Source: Lepraria neglecta
Lineage: Eukaryota; Ascomycota; Lecanoromycetes; Lecanorales; Stereocaulaceae
NCBI GenBank assembly: GCA_033220425.1
Contig: CM065652.1
Span: forward strand, 434,001 to 498,000
Direction of reading: 5' to 3'
DNA: 64,000 nt
Positions within the stretch are counted from its first letter, which is position 1, and each line of letters opens with the position of its first letter. Made by a program: the position numbers and the translations under genes. The notes under the pieces are model-generated. The model ran no database searches. It was not told the origin of the DNA and worked only from the letters and a program-made list of their open reading frames with translations. This document shows, in pieces, positions 1 through 11,466 of this stretch.

Positions 1-1610
1 GGCAATCAAAAGAATGGAGAAGATCTCTCATCTCTAGGGACTCACGCCTAGTCGATGAGTCCAATAACGAGACATCTACGGATAAAATTACTCTCGAGGA
101 GCTTGGAAGAGAGGATGCCATCCCTAACGAGGTTACAATTCAGAGAACGCTTGAGCAGACCTTCCAAATGAGGCTTCGCAAGAAAGTACGGCGTCGCATC
201 AGCCTAAAGATCATTATCTTCACGCTCTGGAAGAAGGAGCAGGGGATCAGTCCTCCCCCTGAGCTATGGTCCCAGGTTCGCTCCTTCGAGCCAGATGTGA
301 AGGCCTCACAAGTTGATAGACTGAAACTTTTGTTCGAACTTTATAGTGGACGGGAGTGGGATTGGTGGCCATTTGATTCTCCAGCGAAACCTTTGGTGAA
401 TGGGAAAGTCCGCATCAGGTGGCAGTGTGTAAGCAAGCTGAGCCCAGACATTGCGGTGTATATACTGACGGACTAAGAATTGCGGCGAGCTACAATGGAT
501 TGATACCTCAAAGCGCCTCGCTCAAAACTCAAAATTCTTCTGAAAGAAGCTCCAGCAGCTGATCCGGATCAGGCTCCCACAGTGTCACCCGAATTTTCTT
601 TATTCGTTGTTGGCTTACAATCGGAATGGAAGGATTTCTACAGAGCTGCATTCACCTGGACTCCACGCAACATACTCAGAATCCAGGGCCTTGTAGACGG
701 CATGAACCGGTTTCGGCGACGGCTCCAGCAACGTCTCATTTTCAAGAGATATGAGCCAGATCTATTATTCCTAGCGGAAAGACCCACGAACAACGCTGGC
801 ACCACTGACATGATCCCATTCAGTAATCTCACTCTTCCGGCAACAAGCAGTGATCACACTCAGAACGAGGGAACAATCCCTGGGTCTTTCCTGGAGAATC
901 ACCCTATTAACACTACAGTGGTAATGCACCCTGACCAGTGCAATTCTGATTCCAGTAGTGACACTCGGAAGGACTCATACGTTCTCTTCTGCATCTACCA
1001 AACAAACCAAATCCGACACGCCCAAGTCCAAACCGCAAAATGCAAAACCGATGAAGACTTCTTCGAGCATCTAAGACAAGAATACCGTCGCCTCCGAGGT
1101 TTTTGGCGCTTCTGGTTTTCACCACTCCAATTCGACCACTGTGAATTCGTCAAGTTCACGCGCTTCTACGTCAATGAGCTCACCAAAGTCCGCCGAGACT
1201 TACCTGTAGACCTGATGTACCAATACAACCCCAGACCACCAGGCCCACACGACGATCCGCCCATCTCTCCGCACGAATTTCGCCGGCGCTTCTACACACA
1301 TCTTGCGAAACCTTGCGGGCGTGGTGAAGCGATGGAACGTATACCTAAGAGGCAGAAGCGCTTTCAGGTCAATCTGCATGTTGATGGGAGAGAGGACATG
1401 TGGGGTTTGCATGTTGAGCTTCGTCCTTGGCTCCTCATCGTCTTGATATGGCAAGTCATCATCACAGCTGGAGGTTGGGCCTTCATGGGATGGTGGCTGA
1501 GCAGGCATAATCGCGATTTGCAAACAGCTGCGGTGCCCATCACATTGATTATTTCCGCATTATTGACACTTTGGTTGCCAATTAGTGAGAGCATGAAGAC
1601 ATCGCTATAA
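1..1610 (+). CDS. Fungal conserved membrane-anchored hypothetical protein, 5' truncated, frame broken
   Basis: The frame is open from the window edge, so the start lies outside. One coding block runs to about 428 and ends in a W-P-F-x-x-P-x-x-P-L pattern followed by RWQC. A GTAAGC donor at 429 and an AG at 477 remove a 49-nt intron and restore a C-N-C-G motif, as in a widespread family of fungal hypothetical proteins. Downstream, 504-1610 gives a second block containing LRQEYRRLRGFWRFWF, CEFVKFTRFY and PPISPHEFRRRFY, then two hydrophobic helices at the C-terminus (about 1425-1500 and 1530-1590), so a tail-anchored or two-pass membrane protein is likely. The two blocks are out of frame: the post-intron frame stops at 541, the downstream frame stops at 501-503, and no GT donor lies between, so an indel must fall at about 504-540. 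The function is unknown. It is either a pseudogene or a sequence error. Confidence 0.6.
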
Positions 1611-1906
1611 GTAGGAAATAGATCCTGCGATTAGAGTTCCACTCGCAGAATGAACAAGGAGGCTGTTTACCAACCTTCAAGTTCGGTCACTTGACGCTCC
1701 TGGGATACTTGACTTGGGGAGTATGATACTCAATGACAAAACAAACATTTATATCAGTTTAACTTGATCAATCACCCCTCCAGTTTGTACAAGTCTCGAC
1801 TCCGAATGTCTCTCTCGATACGAATTCCATGTACGATGTTTTATGTACCTGTGCACACTTTGTACCGCTCCCTCATTCTCATTTCCTAACAGGCGGCTGT
1901 GTCTTC

Positions 1907-4821
1907 TCACATAACAACGCACCCAATCCCATACATAGCTCTCTCAACCTTGCTCTTAATCTGATACCAGTCCGCCCTCCTCTCCGCAAACTGGTACACC
2001 TCTTCCGCCCTGAAAATGCCATAGAAGCGGTCACCATCAGCGATAATGGTTGCAAGCTCTTTGGCATCTGATGGGTCTACGAGGTAGATTTGGGAGACTT
2101 CGCGGAGTGCTTTGAAAAATTGGAGGAGAGAGGCGTTCTTCAGGGTTTGGATGTAGGTGAAGTAGTGGTTCATGTCGCTGAGGAAGGGTTAGTGCTGGTA
2201 ATGGAAGAATGGGATGGGAGGAGGAATGCAGACCTTATTAGCTTGATCGAACCATTGACGCTGATACGCTGTCTTTTCAAATGTTTGCATAAAGCTGCGA
2301 ACAGCCGCATGCCGACTTCTTGGTTGAAGACATCCAGCATGTTCTTGTCTGTGCTACCGACCAGCATCTTCGTATGAGAGGACACAATCTCAACAATTTG
2401 GTTGGCTGCTTCGCTGGGACCGATATCCATGACATCGGGGTTGGCACCGGTGCTTGCTCCAGGGTTGAAATCTTCGGCCTTCTGCACGGTAGCACATACA
2501 TGCTCCACTTCGGCCATTAAGACCTCAATGCCTTTGTTGAGACCCGCAGCCACGCGCTCATCAAGCATTTGCTCAAAGCGCTTTTTCTCCTTGACTGCTG
2601 GATTCAGAAAATCGTCGCGATCTGTAAGCTTCGCAGCGACCATCTCTTGGCCGTAGAAGACGTCTATCATTTGTTGGATCAGGTCCCCCACATTGACCAG
2701 TTCAAGGAACGTAATCAAAGGTGTGACTGTAGATCGTTTGTTATCAGTTGTCTCATGTGGGTTGTAGTTTGACAAATGATCCACTGCCTGATCAAATCCG
2801 GCTTTAATATGGCGAGTACCCAATGTCTGGAGAAGCGAGATGAAGATTAGCTCGCATTGGAAACGTGCGTCCTTCGCAAAATTACCTCCCAGTCGTACAA
2901 AGACAGCAGATCTCTCGATGCTAGACTTCGCCATGTGAACAAGGTTCAAGGCTACTTCAATGCTGAACAATGACCGGATGCCTTCCAATCTCGAGTTCAT
3001 GATGGCAGCTTTGGCAGCCAACTCAGTCGTCGGCGGTTCCGGTAAAGGAGTCGTGGTTCCGTTCACACTCAAGGTAGTACCGTTAATTACCCCAGGACTC
3101 GAAGGCCTTGTAGACGCCTGTGATGAGGGAGGTTCTGGTATGGGTAGTGTATCGCCATTCACGAGAGCTTTAGCAGTGGCGGGCTTACTACCGAAAGGCG
3201 AAGATATTGGAAATGCAGGTAGCACATTGACAGGCATCATGACTACTTTCTTAAACGAGGTTAGAAAGTCACGCTTGTCTGCTTGGCGATTGACATTTGC
3301 CATGAACATAGATTCCATCGAAGCATCTTGTTCGGATAGCCGCTTCTCCCAATTGCTGACCTCCGAGGTAGACTTCTTTTTGAAGAATTCAAGCTCTTCC
3401 CTCAGGTAGAGATCAATATGAGGCTCGAAAATGCCAACAATGACTTCGTCAACTGTTTCGTAGAAGTCATCCCCAGATGCAGAGGTGGGTCTCAAAGACT
3501 TAGCAAGCTCAAGGCACTGTTCGCAGGTAACTGATACAGCTTTCAAGTAGGCCTCGATATTTGTGTAGTGTGCTTCATCGAAGAGAGGTGTGAGATACTC
3601 AGCGATGACCTCCTTGCCAACTCGCTTGATGAATGGTACGATAGTGTTGACGGAAGCAGGAAAAACCTGGTCGAGTATACCAACTTGCTCGTTGAAGGCC
3701 GTCGAGAGATTGCTGAAGAAGATGAAGGATTGCTCTGATGAAAAGATTCCAGGACCTTTCTGGTTTAGACAGTCCAGTGGATTTCCCAGCCTGTATCTTG
3801 AGCTGATGATAGAGCTCCTTGATATGAAGATTTCCACGCCCTTGTGGCCGCCATTCAAGCTGACAAGCACATGTGCATACTTTCGCATCTTTCCCGCCAC
3901 ATCTCCATCATCAAGAGCTTGCTCGAATTCTCGGGAGACCGCTTGCTCAAAGGCGGCGACTAACGCCGCGAATTTCTCATTTCTTTGTTGCCAGCCTTGG
4001 GCCATGTCGCTGTTCGAGAACTTCGTAACATTAGAGAGCATCTGGGCTTGCTGGTCTGGATCTCGGTAGGTGCGAAAGATCGTAGCATTGGTATGATTCT
4101 CGCAACGCACGGTGTTCAGATAGAAAGGCGCCAATGCTCCGTAGACCTTGCCATACTCTTGCCTCGCAAAGCCTCGTAGGGAGCGGACCTGGCTGAAGAC
4201 CTTGAGTCTAGAGCTGGCATCGAGAGCTTTATATGAGACGGGCCTCTCCTTAAGAGTGAGATCCATAGCATCGAACCCATCGTCCAGCTCGAGTACTGCT
4301 GCTTTCGATGGACCCCCATTCACGTAGCTTCCTCTTTGAACCTCAGCTGCAGCATCGAAGATTGTGACGCTCGACCTTTCTGGTTGTTCCGCTCCACTGG
4401 TACCATTCGGCTGTCCGTTCACTCCAATTCCAACCTTTTTGGCTTCCTGCTGCTGCAGGCTCTGTAAAGTCTCCGACCTCTTCCGTCTTGCAGCTTCAGC
4501 CCTCCTCCTAGCCTCACTCTCGTTCCAACATCCCATCAATTGCAATCTAGGTACCCATCTCGTGTCATCGTAGACCATTTCCCGCATGCGTTTGGACACG
4601 CGAGCAAATCGGAGGAGCTCTTGGATAGGGAGGTAGTCGAGGATGGTAGAGAGGATCTCTAGCAACGGTCAGCATTTTGTGTCGTCCTGGGATCCAGAGG
4701 TATAGTTAATACCTGCTGGCAGGACTGGCTTCGAGCTGATAATCTGAGTCTCCCGGAGAGGAGCCAGTATTGACTGCCGCTGCAGCCCGCCTGTTACTGT
4801 GGTCCTCTTGAAGGCGGACAT
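1907..4821 (-). CDS. RCY1: Recyclin-1, F-box protein with Sec10-like domain
   Basis: The model has three exons, 4821-4713, 4658-2234 and 2177-1907, giving 934 aa. The N-terminus reads MSAFKRTTVTGGL, followed by an F-box at about residues 35-75 (ILDYLPIQELLRFARVSKRMREM). The rest is the long alpha-helical region shared with exocyst subunit Sec10. In yeast Rcy1 works in recycling from early endosomes to the plasma membrane and binds Skp1 through the F-box. The last exon is needed: it supplies the conserved tail with DAKELATIIADGDRF and VERAMYGIGC. Intron 1 uses GTATTA/GCTAG. Intron 2 uses an unusual GTCTGC donor, but has a good CACTAAC branch site and a CTCAG acceptor. A serine/proline-rich insert (about 3000-3200) interrupts the helical domain. 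Fungal homologues share this architecture. Confidence 0.92.
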
Positions 4822-5344
4822 GATTAAATGGTCTTCGACACATTGGCGGAGATTTGGAAACTGCTATTGAGTGGGTTTTGTGGTCTTTGTTGCCTGGGAA
4901 GAGTACGGAGTGGGGGCTGTCAGGTTCTTAGGCCGATTGGGCAGGCGCAATGGCTTGGAAGCAACCAGCACAAAAAGAGTGACGAAAACGGTAGTCGCGC
5001 AAACACAATTTGGGCCACTCCCGGGAAAGTTTGAGGTAAACAGTAATTTGTCGTCTAATAGGATATAGGGGAATCACTTTGTAGCATAAGCCGTGAACGA
5101 CGCTCGATATTCATAACGCCATGCCTTTCACTATCCAGCCGCTGGGCTATCCATGCAACGCTATAGCCCTTTAATGCAGCACATATATAAACGCAGGCTT
5201 TATGATATCCTTGCAATGCTATACAACCCAATCCCAAAATACCAGCCCCATGTCCAACCCCAATTTTCCTCAGAAAGCGGAGCATCAGAGTGCAAAAAAG
5301 ACCCATTCCCAACCCCAATGCAATGGACCCAAGGCGAACACATT
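4822..5344. other. Intergenic, upstream of RCY1 and downstream of the CSI2-like gene
   Basis: No supported gene. It must hold the RCY1 promoter and the 3' end of the CSI2-like transcript. A TATATAAA-like stretch near 5166-5175 is about 350 bases from the RCY1 start, so its role is unclear. Confidence 0.6.
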
Positions 5345-6412
5345 CTAGTATCGATTCCTCCCTCTCCCATGCTCTTCAGGCGGCGGTGTCTCCGGCGCAT
5401 GATTCGAGAACAAATCGTCCAGGTAGGCACTTGGTGCGCGACTTTGGGTAGGAGCAGCAGTAGTAGACACGTTGAGGCTGCTGTTGCTGGCGTGCATCGT
5501 TAAGCCAGCAGTGCTCAGCCTTCCGTGATATGTCGACTCTCCGCCTCTAGTAGGCGGTAGACTCGGCGAATCTGGTGGGCTGGGTCCTGTCGACCTTTCT
5601 CTTGAATATCGGTGACTTTCAGGTCGGAGGTTAGAAAGCCCGATTCCACCGCCTCCAACATGTTTCATTCCAGATCCACTGCCAGGGGCTGAATTCCCGG
5701 CTGCGTAGTAACCTGCGGGGAGATAACTGGATCCCCTACTACCCGGCGTATGCATGGTTGCACCTGCAGTTGGTGAGAAGAACAGACTTCCACGAGCTGA
5801 TTGTGATGTTGGTCCTCCTTTTCCCATTCCTCCCAACTGGTCGAGACTCAGCGTCGATCCTGGCCCTAGATTAGTATAGGGTCCCTTCGTCTTGCCAAGG
5901 TTGGTTCTTGGTTCTCCAAGAGGATCATATTTAGCAGACTGTGCCATTGCTGCCCTCTTCACAGATCGATGTAGTGACCAGGCAACAAGACCACGCCAGG
6001 CGAGGACAAGGAAGCCGAAGAAACCGAGAGCAGCGCCGACTGCTATGAATACAGTGCCATCTGGAAGGTTGGACTTCTGCATAAAAGGTGCATTGGCTGT
6101 TGGAGGTACGGTAGGCGCTGGGTAGTTATCCTGTGCTAGTTTGGGAAGGCCACTGACGCCAAGTGCATCTGTTGAAGATGCGGAGGCCTTTGCAGATGCT
6201 TTGGCAGTGGGCTTCGAAGTTGTCTCAGAGGTTTTGGATGTAGCAGCTGCATCTGTCTTAGCGGCTGCTGCAGTCGTCGATGTGGGGGCCCCTGGGCCTG
6301 GTAACTTCGGCAGGTTCGCAGGTGCGTTCTGTGCTGCGACATGGGAGATAAGTAGGATGGATGTAAGCAGAACCGGTAAAGAGAAGGCTTGAAGCCTTGG
6401 TGGAGGCCGCAT
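5345..6412 (-). CDS. CSI2-like single-pass membrane protein
   Basis: A single exon of 355 aa starting at the ATG at 6412; an upstream TTG in frame is not needed. Residues 1-28 form a signal peptide ending in SHVAAQ. A Ser/Thr/Ala/Pro-rich, probably O-glycosylated region follows to about residue 95, then the conserved block DNYPAPTVPPTANAPFMQ and a membrane segment (TVFIAVGAALGFFGFLVLAW) with a basic stop-transfer, leaving a disordered cytoplasmic tail of about 190 residues. The same layout occurs in fungal homologues of yeast Csi2, a membrane protein linked to chitin synthesis. That role is inferred from family resemblance only. It is transcribed divergently from FCF1. Confidence 0.72.
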   Translation of the reverse strand: MRPPPRLQAFSLPVLLTSILLISHVAAQNAPANLPKLPGPGAPTSTTAAAAKTDAAATSKTSETTSKPTAKASAKASASSTDALGVSGLPKLAQDNYPAPTVPPTANAPFMQKSNLPDGTVFIAVGAALGFFGFLVLAWRGLVAWSLHRSVKRAAMAQSAKYDPLGEPRTNLGKTKGPYTNLGPGSTLSLDQLGGMGKGGPTSQSARGSLFFSPTAGATMHTPGSRGSSYLPAGYYAAGNSAPGSGSGMKHVGGGGIGLSNLRPESHRYSRERSTGPSPPDSPSLPPTRGGESTYHGRLSTAGLTMHASNSSLNVSTTAAPTQSRAPSAYLDDLFSNHAPETPPPEEHGRGRNRY

Positions 6413-6886
6413 CTTCAATATCCTATCCTCGAAAGGCCGTTGCTGACGAATGGCTATTTCCGACGTTCAAGATGCTCTTAGCAATCCACGTCACTTTTTT
6501 TTCTGAAAGCGTGTACTCGTAACGCCGGCCTGGTTGAATGCAAAGGGTTGCGATGAAATTCGTATACGAGGCTGAGTTGCAGGCGCCCCTGTTTCTGTTA
6601 ATCCTTTGTTGCGGAGTGTGACAAAAGAGCGGCCGCGAGGTGGAAATATCCTTCGCTAGCGAATGGTATATAGAGAGCGTGACGGGCAAGGAAAATAGGT
6701 GCTGTGTGTGAAGCATGAAAGTGACAATCAACGAACAAGGAGTCTTGCTGTTTGTTCCAAGAATACATTTTGCGCTAGGCGTTGCCCCCGCGCTAGCCCC
6801 GTCGGCCCGAGCAAAGCCACAACCTGAAGATCCTCCGATCCTGAAGACCACGAATATATCTTGCACTTCCGCAGTTGTCCCTCAAT
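6413..6886. promoter_or_regulatory. Shared divergent promoter region, CSI2-like gene and FCF1
   Basis: The 474 bases separate two start codons pointing away from each other, so both promoters and leaders must lie here. Open frames inside it have no supporting features. It includes a GCGGCCGC stretch near 6630. Confidence 0.55.
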
Positions 6887-7632
6887 ATGACGGCTCAGAA
6901 GAAGACCAGAAAGTTCGTCCGGGTATGTGTTCTGCCCGTATACCCAAAAGGATATGAGCTAAGACAATCACCAGGTCAAAAGAATAATTGGTCAACGAGA
7001 CTCGCGATTGTAAGTCTTATTGCAGAAATTCGTCTGCCTACAGCAATAGCTGACGTCCTTATTAGAAAGAAGAACCAGCTGAAGGGTGAGATCGAGAGCA
7101 AGCGCAAAGAAAAAGGAAATGAAGTCGTCCGCGAAATGTATGCTCTCCACTGTGTCCGCACCAAGAGTTCTTGCTCACCTTCAGTAGCCCACAAGTCTCC
7201 TCCTCCCTCTTCTTCCAATACAACACCGCACTCAGACCCCCATACAACGTCCTCGTCGACACAAACTTCCTCTCTCACACTGTCCAGCATAAGCTCGAGC
7301 TCCTCTCTACAATGATGGACTGTCTCTACGCTGAATGCAGACCAATTATCACAGACTGCGTGATGGCTGAATTAGAGAAGCTGGGACAGAAATACAGGAT
7401 AGCATTACAGATTGCTAGAGACGAACGTTGGGAGAGGCTGAAGTGTGATCATAAAGGGGTATATGCGGACGATTGTCTCGTGGATCGGGTGATGAAGCAT
7501 AAGATCTATATCGTTGCTACGAATGATAGAGATCTCAAGAGGAGGATACGAAAGATACCCGGAATTCCGATCATGAGCGTGGCTCGTGGGAAGTACGTGA
7601 TAGAACGATTGCCAGATGCACCAGAGAAGTAG
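6887..7632 (+). CDS. FCF1: rRNA-processing PIN-domain nuclease Fcf1/Utp24
   Basis: Four exons, 6887-6922, 6975-7009, 7066-7137 and 7185-7632, give 196 aa, the usual length. The start MTAQKKTRKFVR joins a lysine-rich N-terminal tail and then a PIN domain: PPYNVLVDTNFL carries the first acidic residue, TDCVMAELEKLG the second, and GVYADDCLV and ATNDRDLKRR the later ones. It ends in the conserved IRKIPGIPIMSV. In yeast Fcf1/Utp24 is an essential nucleolar component of the small-subunit processome and cleaves pre-rRNA at sites A1 and A2. Introns 1 and 2 have GTATGT and GTAAGT donors; intron 3 has GTATGC with a TTCAG acceptor. All acidic catalytic positions appear intact. Confidence 0.95.
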
Positions 7633-7978
7633 GGGAATGCATAGATGCTGTGAACAATCTGAGCTCGGGCGCCACGCCTTCACTCTTGTCTTAGCATAAG
7701 AACTTGCACTCGATGAGTTGTGATGATGCATAGACGGATCCAGTTCGATCTGCAATTACACTACGATACCCGTCGCCGCAATCCGACGAGCAGTGATCAG
7801 GATAGAGTTCGACATCACCGCGTCGTGACGCTCTAAAAGCACTAGCCATCTTACAGTGGCGCACGATTACAAATACATGCTTCACTCCTTGACCTCTATA
7901 CACATCACCGACACTGACACAACCTACCTTCACAACCACAACGACCAACAAACGAACTACCGCCCCTTACGGTAAGCG
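7633..7978. other. Intergenic, FCF1 3' side
   Basis: No supported gene. The last 100 bases are rich in short CA/AC runs and resemble the leader of the decayed reading frame that starts at 7979. Confidence 0.5.
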
Positions 7979-8588
7979 ATGAGTCGTACCAAACGTTGTA
8001 AACCTGGGCATCGTGCACAGTAAAGAAGACGCCTAGAGCAAGCTGCTAGTAGAAGTGTCGACGGACGAAACGATGATACTCTAGACCGCAACAACGAAAA
8101 AGTCCTTACCAAACATGGGCAAGCCAACGACCACCCAGATACAAGAACATACTCGTTAACCAGTCCAGTGCATCCCACAGACTGACAGCAACACAGACAA
8201 CCTCTGCCCGTGCGGCAAACACAAAGGCCCACACATCGGACTCCCCAATCGCATCAACTGCGGCAACCAGCATGCGAGCGAATGTACCAAGCTCACTCAC
8301 GCCCAAAAAGAAGCCAAGTCCCTCTCCAAGCTTGAGGAACGCACTCGGGCTTTCGCTTCGGCTGGCCCTGCCAATGATATGACAAGGCAGTACCATACTG
8401 CTGCTACGAAGCGGCTTCGGAACTTTGCTTTGGGTGGGACTGCGAAGGGTAACGCAAGGCGGAGGCGTATTGATCTTGCGGGGCGGATGTTGAGTTTTGT
8501 TTAAAATGGAATTGTTAAGAAGGGGAAGAGATTGAAGGGTGGCAACCGCAAGGGGAAGCTATCTAAAGCTAAAGGCGATTCAAAGTGA
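7979..8588 (+). pseudogene. Decayed small basic/cysteine gene of unknown function
   Basis: An ATG at 7979 opens a frame reading MSRTKRCKPGHRAQ, a TAA at 8021, and then coding-like sequence in the same frame to a TGA at 8183. A 16-base segment flanked by the direct repeat CACAGAC (8176-8182 and 8192-8198) shifts the frame. Removing its effect continues into CPCGKHKGPHIG, CGNQHASEC and a basic helical region with KEAKSLSKLEERTRAF. A TAA at 8502 is followed in frame by a lysine/glycine-rich tail ending at 8588. Two nonsense codons and one indel in an otherwise coherent protein suggest a recently inactivated gene. The CPC, CG and C pattern could bind zinc, but I do not recognise a family. Unusual splicing is less likely, since no fitting GT-AG pair removes the stops. 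Confidence 0.5.
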
Positions 8589-8816
8589 GAGGAGTAGGAA
8601 GATGTCAATGCTGAGGGTGAGGCAAGGTGTTCTGTTTCGGCTACTTAAGCTGTACCAAGCCGGGACCCATCTATGGTACCTCCGACTAGGAACTAGCAGC
8701 TGAGTGCTACGATTAGCAATACAATGTCGTACCTCAATCATGCTTCTCACGTAACTCTATCCACATCGCGATTGCATTCAACTTGGCATTCAGCTACTCG
8801 TAGGGTATCATCTAAT

Positions 8817-10787
8817 CTAAGCAACGTCAATACTAACAATCTTGATATCCTCCTCCGGCTTCTCCTTCTTCGGCCTAACCCTTGCATTCTCAATCCGATG
8901 CACAACATCCAACCCCTGCACCGCCCGTCCAAAAATCGTATGCTTCCGATCCAACCACGGCGTCCTCTCCGTCGTGATAAAAAACTGGCTGCCATTCGTG
9001 TTCGGCCCCGCATTCGCCATGCTGACTGTATACGGCTTATCATGCTTCAACGCAGAAAACTCATCCTCGAATTCTTTTCCCCAGATGCTTTCGCCGCCGG
9101 TGCCGTCTCCGAGGGGGTCGCCGCATTGGATCATGAATTTGCGGATTACGCGGTGGAAGATTGTGTTGTTGTAGTAGCCGTTTTTGCTGTGGGTGACGAA
9201 GTTTTCGACCGCTTTGGGGGCGGCCTCCGGGAAGAGCCGCATGTGGATGTCGCCGTAGGTGGTGTGCAGGACTGCTGAGGTTCCTGTCTCTGCAGGTTTT
9301 GCCTCAACCTGTTTGCGGGTGTTGAGGTCTTTGGGTTTTTCGTTTTGTACGTCCCGGGTCGATTTGCTGATTTCGGTTTCGTTGGTGTAGATGTAGAAGC
9401 GGACTTTGCCGGAGCCGGTGGTAACGAGCATGGGATCGCGTTCTTCGGCTTCTTGGAGGAGAGGGTTGGCGGAGGCGGCCATGGAGACTGTGACAACGCC
9501 TTTCTTTTGGGGTTGGCCTTGATAGAGGGTTAGGTTGAGGGAGCGAAAGGGCTCTTCTTTGCCGTAGACTTTTACTAGGCGGTTGGTGAAGGTGTTGATG
9601 ACTTTAGTTCCGAGAATGGAGCCGCATATTATGAAGTTGCTTGATTCGTCGAAGATGACGTTGATTTTGTTTTGTAGAGATAGGTTCTCGAGTTCTCGTT
9701 CCACAGCTATTCGCCTGCCAAATTCTATATCTTCCAGTTTTTGTATTGCTGTGCCTGCTTGTTGCATATCCGTGAGTGTCGCGAGAGACTCGTCATACAC
9801 TCGATAGAGCTTGCCAGTTGCAAATTCGAAGACTCGGACTTGCCGGTCAGGGAAGGAGAATGTAGCAAAATGCGAGCCGGAAGGCGATACTGTAATGGAG
9901 GTTGGTAGACTTTTGGACTTCTTGAAGGCAAACAGGTCTGTCGAGCTCTTGAATTTGAATACATTGACCGGCTTCTCGTAGGAGTTCCCAGGGCTCCAGT
10001 ACTCAATCATGCCATTATCGTCCGCTGATATGCCACAGTTGTATTCATTATTATACGCTATAGCTCTCACGGGGCTCTTGTGCAAGCTAGCAATCGTATG
10101 TACTGGTGTCTGTGATTCTCCACTACCGTCGTAGACGTGTATAACAGGTTTATCCTCGTCAGAAACAGCTAGTAAGGGCGAAGAAGCACCTCGCCTGTGG
10201 ACCCAACATATCGACTTTGGTGTGAAATCCAGCTGAAGTATCGTGAGGAGGTCGAAGGTGATGACATCGAAGATCTTGATTGTCTTGTCCGCCCCAGCAG
10301 TAGCAAAGCTCCGCCCATCCTGGCTCACGCTGATACTTTTGATCTCTCCAGTGTGTGCCGTAAACTCTTTCACAGATTCTATGCCCACAGCAATCTTCTT
10401 CCAGAACTTGACAACGCCATCGACTGAGCTAGTAATCAGGAAGTCCGTAAACGGTGTCACCGTGACAAATGATAGCTGGTCTTTGTGCATCAACGATTTT
10501 GAATAGCGTTGGGACTTTGGAAGGGCTGAGATGTATAATTTTTCGTAAGGAAGCTTTCGGCGCTTCTTCTTTAGGGCGGCGGTAGAAGGCAGGGCAGGAC
10601 CAAAGTCGTCATCGGAAGAGATTTCTGCAGCAAAGGTCAGCTATTCTTCAGGAAATACTTTGTCCATGACACTACCTCCAGCTTGGGCTGGGGCGCCATT
10701 CTCTTTATCAACGCCTGCCTGATCCTGCTCGAACTCGGAGTGGGAACGCTTCTTTGGAGAAGCTTCAGACTGATCGACGGATGCCAT
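8817..10787 (-). CDS. cyp15: WD40-repeat cyclophilin (PPWD1 type peptidyl-prolyl isomerase)
   Basis: Two exons, 10787-10676 and 10624-8817, give 639 aa. A short acidic/basic N-terminus ([24 protein letters not shown]) precedes four or more WD40 repeats ([32 protein letters not shown] and others). The C-terminal 150 residues form a cyclophilin domain with [35 protein letters not shown] and [10 protein letters not shown], so the catalytic Arg, Phe, Trp and His positions are present. The human relative PPWD1 is associated with the spliceosome; a nuclear role here is inferred. The intron has a GTAGTG donor and a CTGCAG acceptor. Length and domain order match fungal Cyp15 proteins. Confidence 0.93.
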
Positions 10788-11466
10788 TCTAAGGCAAGGA
10801 GTCGTCCGCGTGGTTTAGTAAATCAAAGTAAAGAAATATCTATGTCGTGCACTGACCGTACTTTGTAAGCGCGAGTGCGGGCTTGGCGTGTTCGGAGCTC
10901 GAGCGTCGCCCGCCTCGCAGGCCCAGCTCTACTTCTTTCATTTCACCAGCGGCCAACTTCGTTCTGTCTACCAAGACGTATAAATGCTGTTTATAGTAGC
11001 ATGCCAGATACGCAGCTCCCAAGTTCGATTTATAGGTGTTAAGCTTCGCTCTAGCCACGTATTTCTATCATTGATCAGGTTGTTGCATGTCGGCCGGGTC
11101 CTTCTCCTACGATTATAGCATCACGTTTCTGCAAATTCACCATTCAGTGAGCTTCGGTACTAGCCGTCAAGGCACGACTCATTATTGGACCTATCAACGA
11201 CGGCCTTTCCTTGCCGCTTGAGCTGTTATACCACCATTAGCCAGTTCCTTACCTATTAAAAGGTCCGAAACTGGGGTTTCCTGCCATGGCATTGGACTGC
11301 ATCAGTCAATGGTACCATGACCGTCTGCACTAGCTGGTAGCATTGTTCCTCCCTCAAGGTCTAGTTAGATAGACTGAGATTATTCGGTCTCCAGATGAAC
11401 CGTTGAACACATGGCCAGCTTGCGCTCGGAATAATGTACTGATACTAACAGGGGATCTTGCTCATC
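10788..11466. other. Divergent intergenic region, cyp15 and NACHT gene
   Basis: No supported gene. It separates two divergent starts and so should hold both promoters. No clear regulatory motif was recognised. Confidence 0.5.
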
